Source: Camillea tinctor (Eukaryota > Ascomycota > Sordariomycetes > Xylariales > Xylariaceae). Taken from it: a DNA stretch of 64,000 nt. Under the pieces are notes generated by a model that was given only the letters and a program-made list of their open reading frames with translations, was not told the origin of the DNA and searched no databases. Both the position numbers and the translations under genes were made by a program. The stretch is taken from NCBI GenBank assembly GCA_022578605.1, contig MU394085.1, positions 124,001-188,000 of the forward strand. The letters run 5' to 3'. Position 1 is the first letter of the stretch. The number at the start of each line of letters is the position of its first letter. Positions 1-12,458 of the stretch are shown in pieces.

Positions 1-3000
1 ATAATTTCTCAACTACCGTGAAGTTCTAATTACCCCCCAAAGCGCAACAACTTCAAAACACCCAACTGACCCGCCCACGTAGTTTCTGTCGACAGAAGCC
101 AGTGACATACGTTCGCGGTAGTATTTTTTGGGCTATCTTAAAATGGACTATGGGAAGATGTCCAGATGTCCAGGGGGCAGGAGGGAGGAAGAGGGAAGGA
201 AGGGGGATATAATAAGGGGCTCTTCCTGTGACGTTGGAATAGATGCAAAGGGGGACAAAACCAGTATTTATGGACCTTTCCAGTCGGAAAATAGTTTCTG
301 ACGATGGTCTAATGTGCCGAGTTCCCTGGTGAGCTAGGTAAGCTAGCTAGTTGGCTTGGCCGTGAGGTGGTAATGGCAAGGAACGTGAAGCAGAGAACGA
401 GCTTCCAGACTCGCCCACATGCAACCAGATAAGGGGGAGAGAAAAAGTGAGGCGTATACGTACTGCTTAGAATTGTGATCTGTCAGATTGAAGGGGGTTT
501 CGGGGGGGTAATGTTAAAGAGGTACTTAGAGTAGCGTGTAGAGGAGAAAGAGATGTACAGAGAGAGAGACTAGGGGTGGGGCAGACAACGAGGATCGAGG
601 GTTGAGGAAGAAGAAAAAGGTAGGTAGTGTAGTAGGTGGATGTCAATGTAGGTGATACATAAGTGGTAGGCCAAGGCTAACAGACATGTAAGTAGTGTAA
701 ATAGGTAAGGTAGGTTAGGTATGTAATGTAATCTAATGTATGATATTAGACTTAGAGGTCGAAAAATAGAGAAAGCTAAAAAAGAAAAAAAGAGAACAAA
801 AAAAAAGAAAGAAAGAAAAAAAAGAAAAAAAACAAGATGATTGTTTATTACCCCAGGGTGGATTTGCTGCAACAAGTAGTGTAGTGTACATAATTGGGGT
901 GGATTTAGTTAGATGGAAGTGAAGGGGACCAGGACTCGGATCCGGAAGACGTTCCATGAAATGCCCCACAGACAACTTAAGAAATTGTGCATATTCAATT
1001 GCAATTGAGGCAAATAAATATTATTAAAATAAATAGAATAAAAACAAAAGAACGAACGAATGTTTACGAAAGGAGAAAAAAAAAAGAGTACCTAGGTATC
1101 GCACAGGCCACTTTACGAGATGCGAGAATGGAACTAACACTCTACTATGTAGGTACCATATGTATATATTTAACTAGGTATGTACCTTTTACTACCTACA
1201 TGTATGCGCCTGTATGTAGGTATATGTAGGTTAGGTACATTACGCTATGTACATATATTATATTAGTATATTGATGTAGCCTTCGATGTGGAGGTACTTT
1301 TTAAGGTTAGAATATCTTAAATACATAAATATCTTACCTAACCTATTTCGATTCCCCCCAATCTAATGCGGTATATGCTTGTCTGTGCTGTCAAAAGTGT
1401 TATTTTATATTATTCCATTTTTATTTCCGTCGTTTGGATTTTATGTAGGTACGTTTCAAAAAAGGATTGATAGATACGAAGCTACCAAACCAGGGCATGT
1501 TTAAAAAGAAGCATGCTAATTTCCAACGTCGGTCGTACAGCTAAACACCTGCTTCCACAATACCACCCACCTACATCTTCTCACTGGTCCGAGCCCCATG
1601 TATATAAATTCTATATATACCTACATACACATCCACGCGTATCATCTATCTCGACTGTAACCTACCTACATATAGTGCAGAGATCCGACAAAAAAAATTC
1701 TTCACCACTTGCCCGTGTATGGTGCATCTCTATGGTTCTAGGTACCTGCCTAATGTATCTAACCTGCCAGGTAGTATACGTAGGCTCAATGTAAGATATA
1801 TCCTGTGGAGGTTACATTCAACTGGATTGCCCAATAACCCTTTCTTTTCTCACTTACCCTAAGTAGACAGATCGAATATTTCGAGTACGAGGATGGATCC
1901 GGTGAATAGATGGATGGATGCACTCTAAAAGTACTTCAAAAGTACATCGAATCGCAAAAGATCCGGGGTAAGTACTAAGTACTTTGTACAGTCTTGTTTC
2001 AGAGAGTGCTTGGGGAAGCGAAATGTAAAGGGCGGAAACGAAGTCTGACGGCGGACGTACACTAGGTCGTAGATCATCGCTCACTACCTTAAAATCTCCG
2101 TTTTCTTACTCCAGAGATTTCCCGATGATATGGTCGTTCCATGCAGGGTGAAGTGCCTCTAGGGTCAGAAGGAGGGAAGATCGACACGGCGCACACAGCT
2201 TGGCGCCCTCGACCAGCTTCTGCCGTAACGAATCCGGGCTGCATCGCTAGTTAGGGTTCGAAAATTTTCAGAATCCTATGTGACATCTTTTCTTTTTTAC
2301 CCCTTTCAATTCTTATCTCCTTTTCATTGCTCGATGAACGAGACCGATCCTCTTGTAACCATCCATTCGCCAATGCGGCTTCACGCCGTCATATCCTGCG
2401 CATCGTGTCAATCTATGGGCATGACCCTAGAAAGGATACGCTGCGGCAGGGATGACGAGGATTGTGATGGCTCGAAAGTGAAGAGAAAAGGTATATAGAG
2501 AGAAAGAGCAAAAGTACATGTTGAGCTCTTCAACAAAAAAAAAACCACGGGATGGTTCCCTATTGGAAGATCTTGAGACTCGGCAGGGACTTGCTTCGAA
2601 CTATTGGCTATTAACCTCAGGTATTTGCGAGCCCCCCCTTTTTTGACCCCTTTCCGATCTCCGGTCTAGAAAAAAAAAAAAAGAATTTTCATGAGTTCTT
2701 TTTTTCTTTTCTGGTGTAGGGCGAGGGTATCATGTAAGTGGTGGTTTGTACGTATGTATTGTCTACACCACGAGACAACACAGTCTGCTCACCCGCATGC
2801 CACTTGCTGGTGTTGCTTCTGCCGCTCGTAAAGGCCGGACTTAACTCTGCATCGAGGTACCTTAGCGAGGATGGCTGTGAACCCGAGCCATCGAATTGGG
2901 GGCATTCCCTTCCACTTTTGGGGATTATCTGGATCGAGAGATGCCGGATGGAGTCGCCGCCTGTTCCCCGTCTCGTCGAAGAGGTAGTACATTCTATTGT

Positions 3001-3025
3001 CCGAAGTTGTAGGTACCGGTGTCGG

Positions 3026-3087
3026 GAAATAAATTAATAAATAAAAATAAAAATAAAAATAGATAAAGTAAAAATAAATAAATAAAC
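3026..3087. repeat. A-rich AAATA/AAAT simple repeat
   Basis: Tandem imperfect AAATA and AAAT units over about 60 bases, read directly. It is non-coding and lies in the left intergenic region. Confidence 0.8.
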
Positions 3088-4048
3088 TAAGAGTTTTCTT
3101 TCCCCATATAGATATTAGATATGTGGAGAGATGACAGAGACAGCGAGTTTTGATGAGGTGGTCTTATATGTGTTGCGTGTATGTATGTGTATGTGTATGT
3201 ATATATGTGCATGAGGTATGTACTTACTATATGTAGGTGAGGTAGGTTGTTGGAGGCAGAGTCTATGTAGGTTAGAAGTCAAAGTGCGAGGTGCTCGGAC
3301 AGCGGAACAAGAAGCAGGTAATATATTAATGTCTGGTGGAAGACTGGAGACGTGTAACGCACCGTATGTGAGTTGAGATGTGTATATGTAGGCATATATG
3401 TAGGTAGGTATGAGTTAAGGGTTAGGTTAGGTTAGCGCCATAGAATACAGAGTAACCTATGTATGTACCTATCCACTTACTGACATAGCTAGGTTCCAAT
3501 ACATACTACATCCATGTAATGAATACTAATCAGCTAGGATAAGGATAAACAGCTATCCATGCTGTCCATGTATGTAGGTATGTATCTATGTAGGTATGTA
3601 TGTAAGTATGTTCCGCAAGCTTGAGCTAAGCTACCAATTGTCCGCCCTAAACCCGTTCTGAAACAGTAGTTTTGTATTTGATGGTGGTAGGTAGCGAAGG
3701 TGGGGTAAGGTGGGGGGATTTTAGTTGGTAGAGACGAATTGACTTTCGACCCCTCCATTTTCCCCAGTTTTTTTTCTTTTTCTTTTACAAAATATATAAC
3801 GTACAATACAAAAAGAAAAACAAAAGACCTTCTAAACCTTTACCTACACCAAGTACTACCACCCCAAAGTTACAGCCTTGGGAGCCTTGTGACGACGAAA
3901 GCCTCCACATTTCGAGGAATCTCAGCCACTCATTGCAGATCAAAAATCTAGATCGAAAAAGCAAAAGAGAAAAAAAAAAACACAAGAGCTTGGACCGTGG
4001 TCGGGCGAGGTGGGATTAAGTATCACGAACCAGCTTTGATGCCATCTC

Positions 4049-4124
4049 TACTACTACTCTTACTATCATAATCACCACCACCACCACTGCTACTACCACC
4101 ACCACCACCACCACTACTACTACT
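4049..4124. repeat. CAC/ACT trinucleotide microsatellite
   Basis: Imperfect runs of ACT, ATC, CAC and ACC triplets in the upstream region of LSm7. They create glycine/serine-rich frames on the minus strand that I do not regard as coding. Confidence 0.8.
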
Positions 4125-4696
4125 CTCTCCCTTACCCCTTATCCAACCAGAACTCAACACGGTCAAAGGAAAAAAAAAAGTAGTGGAGCAGGCCTTTCCA
4201 AGAAGCTTGGTAGCATTCAACTCGAAAACCTTCGCCCAATCTCAACCCCCGGACCTCCTGCGCCCGCGGTTACAACACCCTCAACCGGTCTACCAACGAT
4301 CTATTCGTCACCGAACAGTCCAGACCTTCCCTGTCGTCTCGACCACCATCGATCGCATTCTCGATCGTAACTCCGATTTCCTGCTAACCCTCCTTTTTCT
4401 TTTCTTTCCCTTCCCTTCCCTTCCCATCCCAACACTTCACCTCCACCGCATATTCCGGTCCTTCCGCACTACCCCCCCGTATTCGCCTCGCTAGTTTTCC
4501 AGAAGGGAACGGACAGTTTCCTAGTCCTGCAGCAGCAGCAGCATTTGGAGTCCCTTGCCCTAGCGGATCACTTCCGGAGACGCACACCACAACCCTCCCA
4601 TCTACACTATCGATCCGGTCTACGCAGCCCTACCCACCCTTACCACTATACCCTACCAACCAACTCAGCCCCCACTATCAGATCATATTCGATACC

Positions 4697-5371
4697 ATGG
4701 CCGACCGTGTCCACTACCGCGGCGGAAGAGGAGGCGGCGGAGGTCAGTATCGCGGCGGGCGGGGCGGACGTGGCGGGAGAGGCGGGCACGGACCTGACTC
4801 GGGCGGGAGCGGTGCCCCGCAGGAGCGCGAGCGCCCCAAGAAGGAGAACATCCTCGACCTGAGCAAGTACATGGATAAGAAGGTCACTGTCAAATTCAAC
4901 GGTGGCCGAGAAGGTACGTCTATTGAATAATGATGTTGATGATGATGATGATCGTCACCATCGTCGTCATCACTTTTGTCGTTGGGCACCATCAGCACGG
5001 GCCATGCACACAGCAAAGGAGCTAGCCGAGATGAGGGGGGGACCGTATGAAGCTAATGTTGGGACCAACTTATAGTTACCGGGACATTAAAAGGCTACGA
5101 TGCGCTCATGAATTTGGTATTAGACGAAGTGCAAGAAGTGATGCGAGGTTTGAATCCCAACCACCCCCCTTTTCTCTGTTATTGGGAATTTGATTGTCCC
5201 ATGCTACGCGGTAGACTAACAAACTTGTCTCTCCACAATACAGATGACGAAGGCAAGGAAGCCACACGGTCACTCGGTCTCGTGGTGATCCGGGGTACGC
5301 TACTCGTCGTCATTAGCCCCGTAGATGGGAGCGAGGAGATTGAGAACCCCTTTGCCCAAGCTGAGGAATGA
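4697..5371 (+). CDS. LSM7: LSm7, subunit of the U6 snRNA-associated LSm ring
   Basis: LSm7 is one of seven Sm-like proteins in the LSm2-8 ring that binds the 3' end of U6 snRNA in the nucleus, and in the LSm1-7 ring that promotes cytoplasmic mRNA decapping. Exons are 4697-4913, 5076-5147 and 5244-5371. Lengths of 217, 72 and 128 nt make 139 codons, so 138 residues. Introns begin GTACGT and GTTTGA and end TATAG and ACAG. The Sm1 motif is rebuilt across the first join (KKVTVKFNGGRE then VTGTLKGYDALMN), and Sm2 is visible as VVIRGTLLVVI near the C-terminus. Residues 1-40 are an arginine/glycine-rich tail, longer than the minimal Sm fold needs. The start is the only ATG giving this frame, and ERPKKENILDLSKYMDK matches the family entry into the fold. 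Confidence is high for identity and good for splice sites. Confidence 0.93.
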
Positions 5372-5880
5372 AAGACAAATAGGAGTTGCAGGGGTTATCT
5401 CAAAAAGGATTAGAAACAGGTCAAGAGTTCGGAGGGAAAGGTATCGAATTAAAATTCACGAAGAAAAGGAAACCATAAACAAGAAAAAGCCTCGAGGTCA
5501 GTCAGAGTAGTAGTAGTAGGTATTATACCCAAGGCGAAATGAAGTTATGATGATGATGGAGATAACAAATATACACCTGTATAATGACATGCGAGGAAGA
5601 AAGACCAAAAATGGAAGACGAAGAAGTATGAAAATGGAGGGAAGATAAAGACTATTCAGAAAGGCGAATTTATAGTGATCTCTATCTAGGTTACCCTGAT
5701 AGATAATCTAATTCACTACCTACCCTACCCAACTATAATAACAAGCTACCATTTCTCCATACATGCATGCAGTAAATTGAATACAAATAAGCAAAGTTCA
5801 ACAAATATAATTATCTACCGTATAACCTACAAATATGTGATTATTTGTCTATAAGTTATATCCTTAAAAGGCGGTTAAAA

Positions 5881-5897
5881 GGGGGGGGGGGGGGGGG
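5881..5897. repeat. Poly-G homopolymer
   Basis: Seventeen consecutive G residues, followed by CC and a further GGGG. Such runs are prone to length error in assembly. Confidence 0.9.
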
Positions 5898-6029
5898 CCG
5901 GGGTAAAGAGGAGACAAATAAAACTATAAAACTAACACGACACAACTAATAAGAGTTATCCATCTCGTAAAACCTAATATTTTCATTATACAAGATGGAA
6001 AAGAATGTATATCTATAAGAAGCAAAAAG

Positions 6030-6053
<24 letters not shown>
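6030..6053. repeat. Poly-A homopolymer
   Basis: About 24 consecutive A residues. Non-coding. No retroelement coding sequence lies beside it, so it is probably a simple tract rather than a retrotransposed tail. Confidence 0.9.
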
Positions 6054-6062
<9 letters not shown>

Positions 6063-7661
6063 GCATTGGTGTTTTGGGAACTAGAAACCACAAGTCCCAT
6101 ATATACCTATATACTATGTATACATCACGTTAATTTCAGAACCCCCTTTCTCCCTCCCTTTTACCTTCACTTCTAACCTAAGGAGTCACAATACCTACCT
6201 ACCTTCCCAAAGTTATGAGATATAGAGGTATTAATGCATGCATTCCCTTACTGATTTCTATTCCATTTCTCAAAAGTTGACCTAATCTTTCAAAAACCAG
6301 TAGGTAAGCTGTATGATCTTCGCGTACCATAAACGAAACGACACCCCTTTAACCTAACCTAGTCCCTTACAGCTAATAAGTGTGGTATCGCGATCTCCCC
6401 CACTCTCAGCTCAAACCTGCGTCAAGTCACATCAAGCAATCATGTACATATAAACGCGCCTAGGTATATTTCAATTGTTTCTTTTCATTGATGTTTCTTT
6501 TTCTATCTATTCAATTTTTTTGCTCGGTATCGTTTTTTCTGATTTTCCTAATTTTTTGTTCTTAGTGTGTATGTGTGCGTGTCTCCCGTTTCGTGGGGTG
6601 TGTGTGTGTGTGGGTGGAATCTAATTTATACTCTCTGATCTGGGGGGGATGGATGTTGAACTGATTGATTTGGTCTCTGTTCTGTTCTGCGTGAAGAAGA
6701 AGAAAAATACGAAAAGGAAAAAAGCAACAATAAAACGAGATAGAAAAAAAAAACCTCCACACCTAGTCCATCCATGCCCTCATCTTCTCTTATGTGTTAC
6801 CCCCAACCCCCCATTCCAAATCGCCTGATGAACGTCTTGAATTTTCCCATTTTCGTGTACTGTCTTTTTCTTCTTCTGGCGGTCTTCAAATTCGTACCTG
6901 AGGGGGAGGGGGCAGAGATACCATAAAATGGGAAAATAGGGTACCTGCAACTTGTTGGTGCTCTTATTTCTGTTGCTGTGCATTGAGATCTGTGTATACG
7001 ATCACTCTCATGATCTGAGTGGGCACGAGAACAAGCAGGTTCCTATCTCCAGGTATCTATGTACGAGTATGTACGTCAATATCCTCATACATCCTAGTTC
7101 AAACCAGGTTTCGTATTTCCTAGCATATATTGATATCCTCTTGGATAGCTTCGAAAACCGATGCCTGCTTAACAATGCGTAAAAAGATTAGCCCTCATGA
7201 GGACTAATAAACCCCCTGAGAAAGGAAGTATGTGGCAAATCCGCAGCATCTTGCTGCGAGTGGATATTCAATGCTACCCCGTTTAGTCCAAAAACGGTAT
7301 ATAATGATTTCTTGCATTCAATCCTAGTTTCCAACAAACGCGTTCTTTGCGAAATACGTCAGGTTTTCTGAGTTTTCGACTCAGTAGATTAGCTTATGCG
7401 TTCCAGGTGTAACGATCTCGAGGAGGATCCAAATGTGTAACGTTCTTATGTATCATCCATTCGCTTTCTGTTTTTATTTCTGCTGCCCTGAGGTCACGCT
7501 CTGACCCGTGATTTAGATTCTCCTTTATGACCACTGGCGGCTCAGCGACCGCCTTTCAATGAGAAATCCATATATTGCAGGTCCTAGTTAGACTGGTGGT
7601 TTCTTGTGGGCCCCCTTATAAACCTAGCTCGCCTGTCGGGTAGAGAAGGTGCCTGGCTCCT

Positions 7662-10600
7662 CTAATAGCCTCGGCTAGCCTGTTGTTTGTTGCCCGCCTT
7701 TAACAGGTCGCCAAAAGCAGCATTAACCTGCTTCTTTAGCTCCTTGTAGGACACAATGAGAGCAGATTGATGATCTCTGCTGGTGAGATATATCTTTTCT
7801 TCCACGCCAGCATCAAGCTTGTTCAAGCATGATATTATATGTCCCAAGTCTAAGACTGGATTGCCCTGGGCGTCAACTTGGTGGAAAACATAGTCTCGGA
7901 ACAGCTTCAAAGTGTACCGTTGATCAGTTTCAGACCAGTTAGGATCGCCGTCAAACTCTGGCCTCTCATTGATAGTGCCTAATTTTGCCATTAAGCGTAC
8001 CAGTCTGCCGTTTTCTAGCTCCCTCCCTAGATGATTCAGAGTTTCATCTTGAGCATTAGATACGGCCACAAACATGTCATCTACATGTGAAGCAAGGTCA
8101 TATACTAGTTGGTCAGCTGTCTTTACCGCAATGGCCGGTGGTGGACTGAGAAGCCAGGTAATCCTCTCCTTGAGCTCTGGAGAATATGTTCTATCGAGTT
8201 GGTCCAAAGGAAATCGAAGATCTGCGTTATTTCGCAGAGGTGTGTTTGCTGCGATGCTGAGGATAAGCCTTCCCAGATGAAAGAAGTCTTCTTGTTGCAA
8301 GTCCTCAACAGGGCGATGCGTATCAAAGTGCAGCACATCCAAGATAGAGCACGCGCCAAGTCTTATGTGATTCTTATCTGTTAGGATCACTTTGTTGATA
8401 TCAATGCATCGCGCTGCTAGCTTTGCCTTGTGAATAGCCTTGAGAGCGCTGGATAATTGAACCAAATACCCCCATAATACCTTCTCAGGCACAGGTGCAG
8501 GACGTCCAAATCTATTATTTCCAACTGGGAAATGATGCTCGGCGAGGGTCTTAGAGAGGGGATGGTAATTATGGACAAAGATAAGAGAGCTATCGTTGAA
8601 TTCTCTTGTTGTGAAAGCTTCTACTGTGGTGACAATATTTGGGTGTATAATCTTCTTCCACGAGTTTACAGCCTTGATAGCCTCCTCGTTTGTCAACCGA
8701 ATTCCTACGTTGGTTAGCCATTGAAAGTCATGAGTTAAGCCAGGAAGCTAACCTTCTATACGCCTGAGGCAGTATATATTCCCATTTTTTCTGGAAGTTG
8801 CTTTCCATACCCAGCTCGATAGACCAAAGGAACTCGTTGAGTTCCGTAGCTTGGTATCTAAAGGCACCAACGAATGATATTGCTGGAGGGATGGTAGCTG
8901 TACCCCAGGTTGGCTTGCTAAGACTTGTCTTGCTGCTTCAGACTTCTTTTGGAGGTCCTCCCTGAGAGATGGAGGTAGAAAAAAGTCATATATCTGGCGT
9001 TGGTACGGTTGTAAGGTTTCTCTTGTGGAGGCGATGGGTTGATAAAGATGATATTGTAACTGGTCTTGATTAGCGTTATCCCTATATCTGGTAGATCCTA
9101 CGAATAATAAACTAACAGGCTGCGAAGGGGCTGAGAAGGTATTCTGAGTAGCGAAGTACGATGACCCTGCCCCAGCCAAGGGATTATGGTCTTCGGCATA
9201 TGGGTTAAACGGTGTTGACGGGAGGGCTTGGCTAACACTTGGCATGGTAAAGGGGTCGTAACCCATCGAGCCACTATCTGCCGAGCCGTTTGTCGTCGTC
9301 TGATTTGTTAGCTAATTGCCCGATTCGACAGGTTCATACTTCTAAACATACTACGGTATTTAAGTCATAATTGTTCTGGGGAGCAAACTCGGGAAATGGA
9401 CTAGACTTGAAGAGTGATGCTCCAGGATCTTGTTGAAGTGGTGGGTTTGTAGCTATCCAAAAATGTGAGTATAAATCCAGTATATCCTACGGCCAGAGTC
9501 GGCTTACATGCAGCAGCCGCCCTAGGGGTAAATGGCGTGGCATTAGTCGAGAAATTCGACTTTTTAGCACCCAATTGCGCGGGTGTGAAGGATGGAGAAT
9601 CGACATTTAACGATTTCTTCGAGGTACTACTGAATGTTCTATTAGTAGGATGGTTCGCAGAATACATGTGGAACCCATTAGACACGGCTGGCACCCCTGA
9701 ACTCCCAGGGATACAGATAGTAGTACGTGGCCGCTCTATCGGCGAGCCTTGTCGAGTGTGGTAGCCAGGTTTGTTAGGATATTGCGATGGTAAAGAGTGC
9801 GTGCGTTGGCGACCATGGGGAGCTACTATTGGGGAGTGGGAGGAACTAGTAGTGCCCGATGTATGCGAAAGCTCTCCAGTCAAGGAGTCCCGGATATCCG
9901 GCTGCACGGTTGGGTCTTGACCGGACACCAACCCAAAAGGCAGCGAGTTCGTGCTAGACCTCGAAGGGCGTGATATTGATAATAATATTGGAGTACGGAG
10001 CTTGGAGTCTTTAGTGGGTAAAGATGAACCAAGAGGGTTTACAACATCAGCCCATGAACGGTTGCTGGCAGAACTAGCGGATGTAGTAGGAGAGGACGAA
10101 ACAGGAATATTGATTCCTTGCGGTGATCTCTCCACCCGAAACTCTGTGGGGACGGGCGGCCTCTGTTGCCGACGCCCTCGCTTTGATGTCCGTATGCTCG
10201 CCGCAGCTGTGAGAGTGGGAAACTCGTCCTGGTCGACTGAAGGAGGCTCCAGGTTTGGTTGAGCAAGAGAATTATTGTCCGGACTGGCCAACGAATTTTC
10301 TACACATGCGTCCGTAGCATCTTCTTTCAGGGCGTTCCCCAAGTCCCTCAGCAATGCTTCTCTTTTTGGGGCTTCGTCTTGCTCCAGGCCGTCCTCCATT
10401 GGTATAATAGCTTGCATTGTGCGCCGGGAGCTAGCTGTCGGCATTCCACGCCTCGAATTGTTCCAGTATCTTCTAGAAACCATATCTCTTTTGCCCTCGT
10501 GACTATGGCTAGGGTATATGACGATCTTCAAGCCCCGCGGCTGTGGTTTCGGATATGATCGATCGGAGTATAGTTGTATGGACGTTTGACGGAGGGTCGT

Positions 10601-11017
10601 GAGGAGTTGCAGGGCGTGCCAGCCAAATGCCGAATACAAAAAGAGAGGGGGGGTGTACAAGGAGAAGGAGAAGGAGAAGGAGAGGTGAATGGTGACTTAC
10701 TTGTCCATGGTATTGGAGGGACCCTTGTTCTGGTCATGGTTGAAGGCGCAGCCTTGGTCTTCGTAGCGACAGTGGCCGTATATCAAGACATTTCGACAGA
10801 GAGTGTCCTTTGTGTCTGAGAAGGCACAGGTCAACATGCTGAACTATAGAAAAGAGGCCACCGAGGCAGTGGGAGAAGACGCGACTTGAGAGATGGTTGG
10901 CGACGTGGCTTCGTGGAGGCCGGTTTCATGCAAAGGTAGCTACTCACCACGCGTCTTGGGTCGCGGAGAAGCCATCTGCCTCCCTTGGTTGGCAGTACCA
11001 AATCGTGTGCTTGCCAT
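7662..11017 (-). CDS. PAN3: PAN3, regulatory subunit of the PAN2-PAN3 poly(A) nuclease, with long N-terminal insertion
   Basis: PAN3 binds poly(A)-binding protein and activates the PAN2 deadenylase in cytoplasmic mRNA tail trimming. Six exons fit: 11017-10948, 10815-10701, 10508-9508, 9428-9355, 9299-8753 and 8704-7662, together 950 codons (949 residues). A CCCH zinc finger sits at C30, C39, C46, H50. A PAM2 motif (SLNVDSPSFTPA) lies near residues 361-372. A pseudokinase domain follows, with no HRD or DFG (the loops read AARCIDINKVI and GACSILDV), then the conserved C-terminal knob (LFRDYVFHQVD). Fungal PAN3 is usually about 600-700 residues. The excess is a disordered Ser/Pro-rich stretch, residues about 62-355, encoded in exon 3. 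The exon 3 acceptor (CTAG before 10508) is the least certain splice site; phase supports it but other AGs nearby would also fit. It is divergent from the UBX gene. Confidence 0.92.
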
Positions 11018-12458
11018 TACTCCGGCATTTGCATGGGCGAAAGTGTTAACCTAGAATGTTCGTGATGCAGCCGCGATGTCGGGCAGGGCAGTGCTCTCGC
11101 CGCCCCTATCAATACAACCCCTAGGACCGAAAGCTGTCAGTGGCGATCATGGCATGGGGCCGGGCATAAAGTCAAAATACAATAGAGCAAGTATTTAGAA
11201 GTATACAAGGTTTAGGAAAGGTCAATTGAGAATGGCGTGGTGCATTACACCGAGGCTCAGCGATGTTTGGTGTTGGTGGAGGGGTTGCGACGATAGGACC
11301 AGAAGGGGAAAGAAAGGATTACTATAGGATGAAAAGGGCAAGGGAAAGGAAAGGAAATATACAACTTGGAACTTACAGAACACCTCAAAGCGCTCCCATT
11401 TTCTAGCAGCGAAGGGCGACACCTCGCCCATAAGAAAAAGAAGAGAAGAAGAGAAGAGATATATAAATTATATATATATATATATTATTGAGCACAATAA
11501 GATGTAGAAAGAATGGTGGGAATTTCCTAAGGTTGTGGAAATAGCAAATGTAGTTAATCAATTGGAGGGGGGGGAGGATGATAAGTGGTAGTAGTGATAG
11601 TAGTAGTGGTAGTGGTAGTGGTAGTGGTAGTGGTAGTAGTTGTGGTGAAAAGTTTAGGTGTAGAAGTTAGTTTAACTAGGAGATGATGATTAAAAAATAA
11701 ATAAATGTCAAGGTGACAAAGACAAATCGCAAGGCAATGCACACGTTATGTTATGTCGTAGGTACATAGGTTTTAGGTTGGTAGGTAACGAGTAGTGGGA
11801 TGACGGTGCTTGTCGATTAGATAATTACGAGGATTAACGATGCCAGCCAAGAACCTTACCTTGGAACTTGTTCAGCTCCAAGGCTTTCCTTGAGCTAGTC
11901 TATTTCGGGTATGTTCTCTCCTAGTACTACACACGCTAGTCTACACAAGGCAGGCCACCATCCCCCCAGTCCTCTATCGTCATTCGCCGCAAGGTACATC
12001 GTTGTACTTACCTAAGGTTAATTGACAATGTTCCAGCGCATCCGTTCTACCAACATTTAAGTATTAACATTACTCAATTGAACACGGAAACCTTTTCATG
12101 CCTTGAAGCTTTGAAGCTTTGAAAACTTTCTTCTTCTTCTTCCATCTTCTTTTTGACAACCACGGTCTCGAAGTTTTGTGCAAAGCCTTGTGAGTTCTGC
12201 CACATTGGACAATTCTTCCCCCAATCAGAAGCTCACTTCTTAAAAGAAGGCTACAATGGCTTAGCTGGATTATAGATCATATCTACATAACCTTACGATA
12301 ATACATCACCATCACCACTCTTATCCTCCTCCCCGTAACCCACCAAGTCTTATAGGGGAAAACCCCATATTCAATCTCAACTGCGAAAGGAACCTGCGAA
12401 TGTCCCGGATAATATCAACTTCTCCTCGGTAGTCGGTCATAGTGCACACGCCTGCAGC
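11018..12458. promoter_or_regulatory. Shared upstream region of PAN3 and the UBX gene
   Basis: This 1.4-kb segment separates two divergent start codons, so it probably contains both promoters. It includes a GGTAGT microsatellite (about 11583-11645), a TATATATATATA stretch near 11470-11487 and pyrimidine-rich patches near 12130-12160. One short minus-strand frame beginning at 11431 has an ATG and a GTAAGT donor after 55 nt, but I find no second exon, so I do not call a gene. Confidence 0.5.
11583..11645. repeat. GGTAGT/GTAGTG microsatellite
   Basis: Tandem GGTAGT-type units, read directly. In one minus-strand frame they give a long threonine run, which is an artefact of the repeat. Confidence 0.85.

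Larger units (their letters stand above)
1..4696. other. Left intergenic region, no supported gene
   Basis: No ORF here resembles a known family or shows convincing exon structure. The open frames are short and rich in residues expected from purine or pyrimidine tracts. The stretch holds an A-rich block near 780-835, tetranucleotide words such as GTAT near 3176-3215, an A-rich repeat near 3026-3087 and CAC/ACT triplets near 4049-4124. The last part (about 4240-4696) is pyrimidine-rich and probably serves as promoter and leader for the LSm7 gene that follows. This is inference from composition only. Confidence 0.6.
5372..7661. other. Intergenic region between LSm7 and PAN3 3' ends
   Basis: This gap lies between the 3' ends of two convergent genes. 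It is AT-rich, with a 17-base poly-G run (5881-5897), a poly-A run (6030-6053) and a GT microsatellite near 6596-6613. I see no coding pattern beyond short chance frames. It should contain the 3' UTRs and polyadenylation signals of both genes, but no single signal stands out. Confidence 0.6.
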
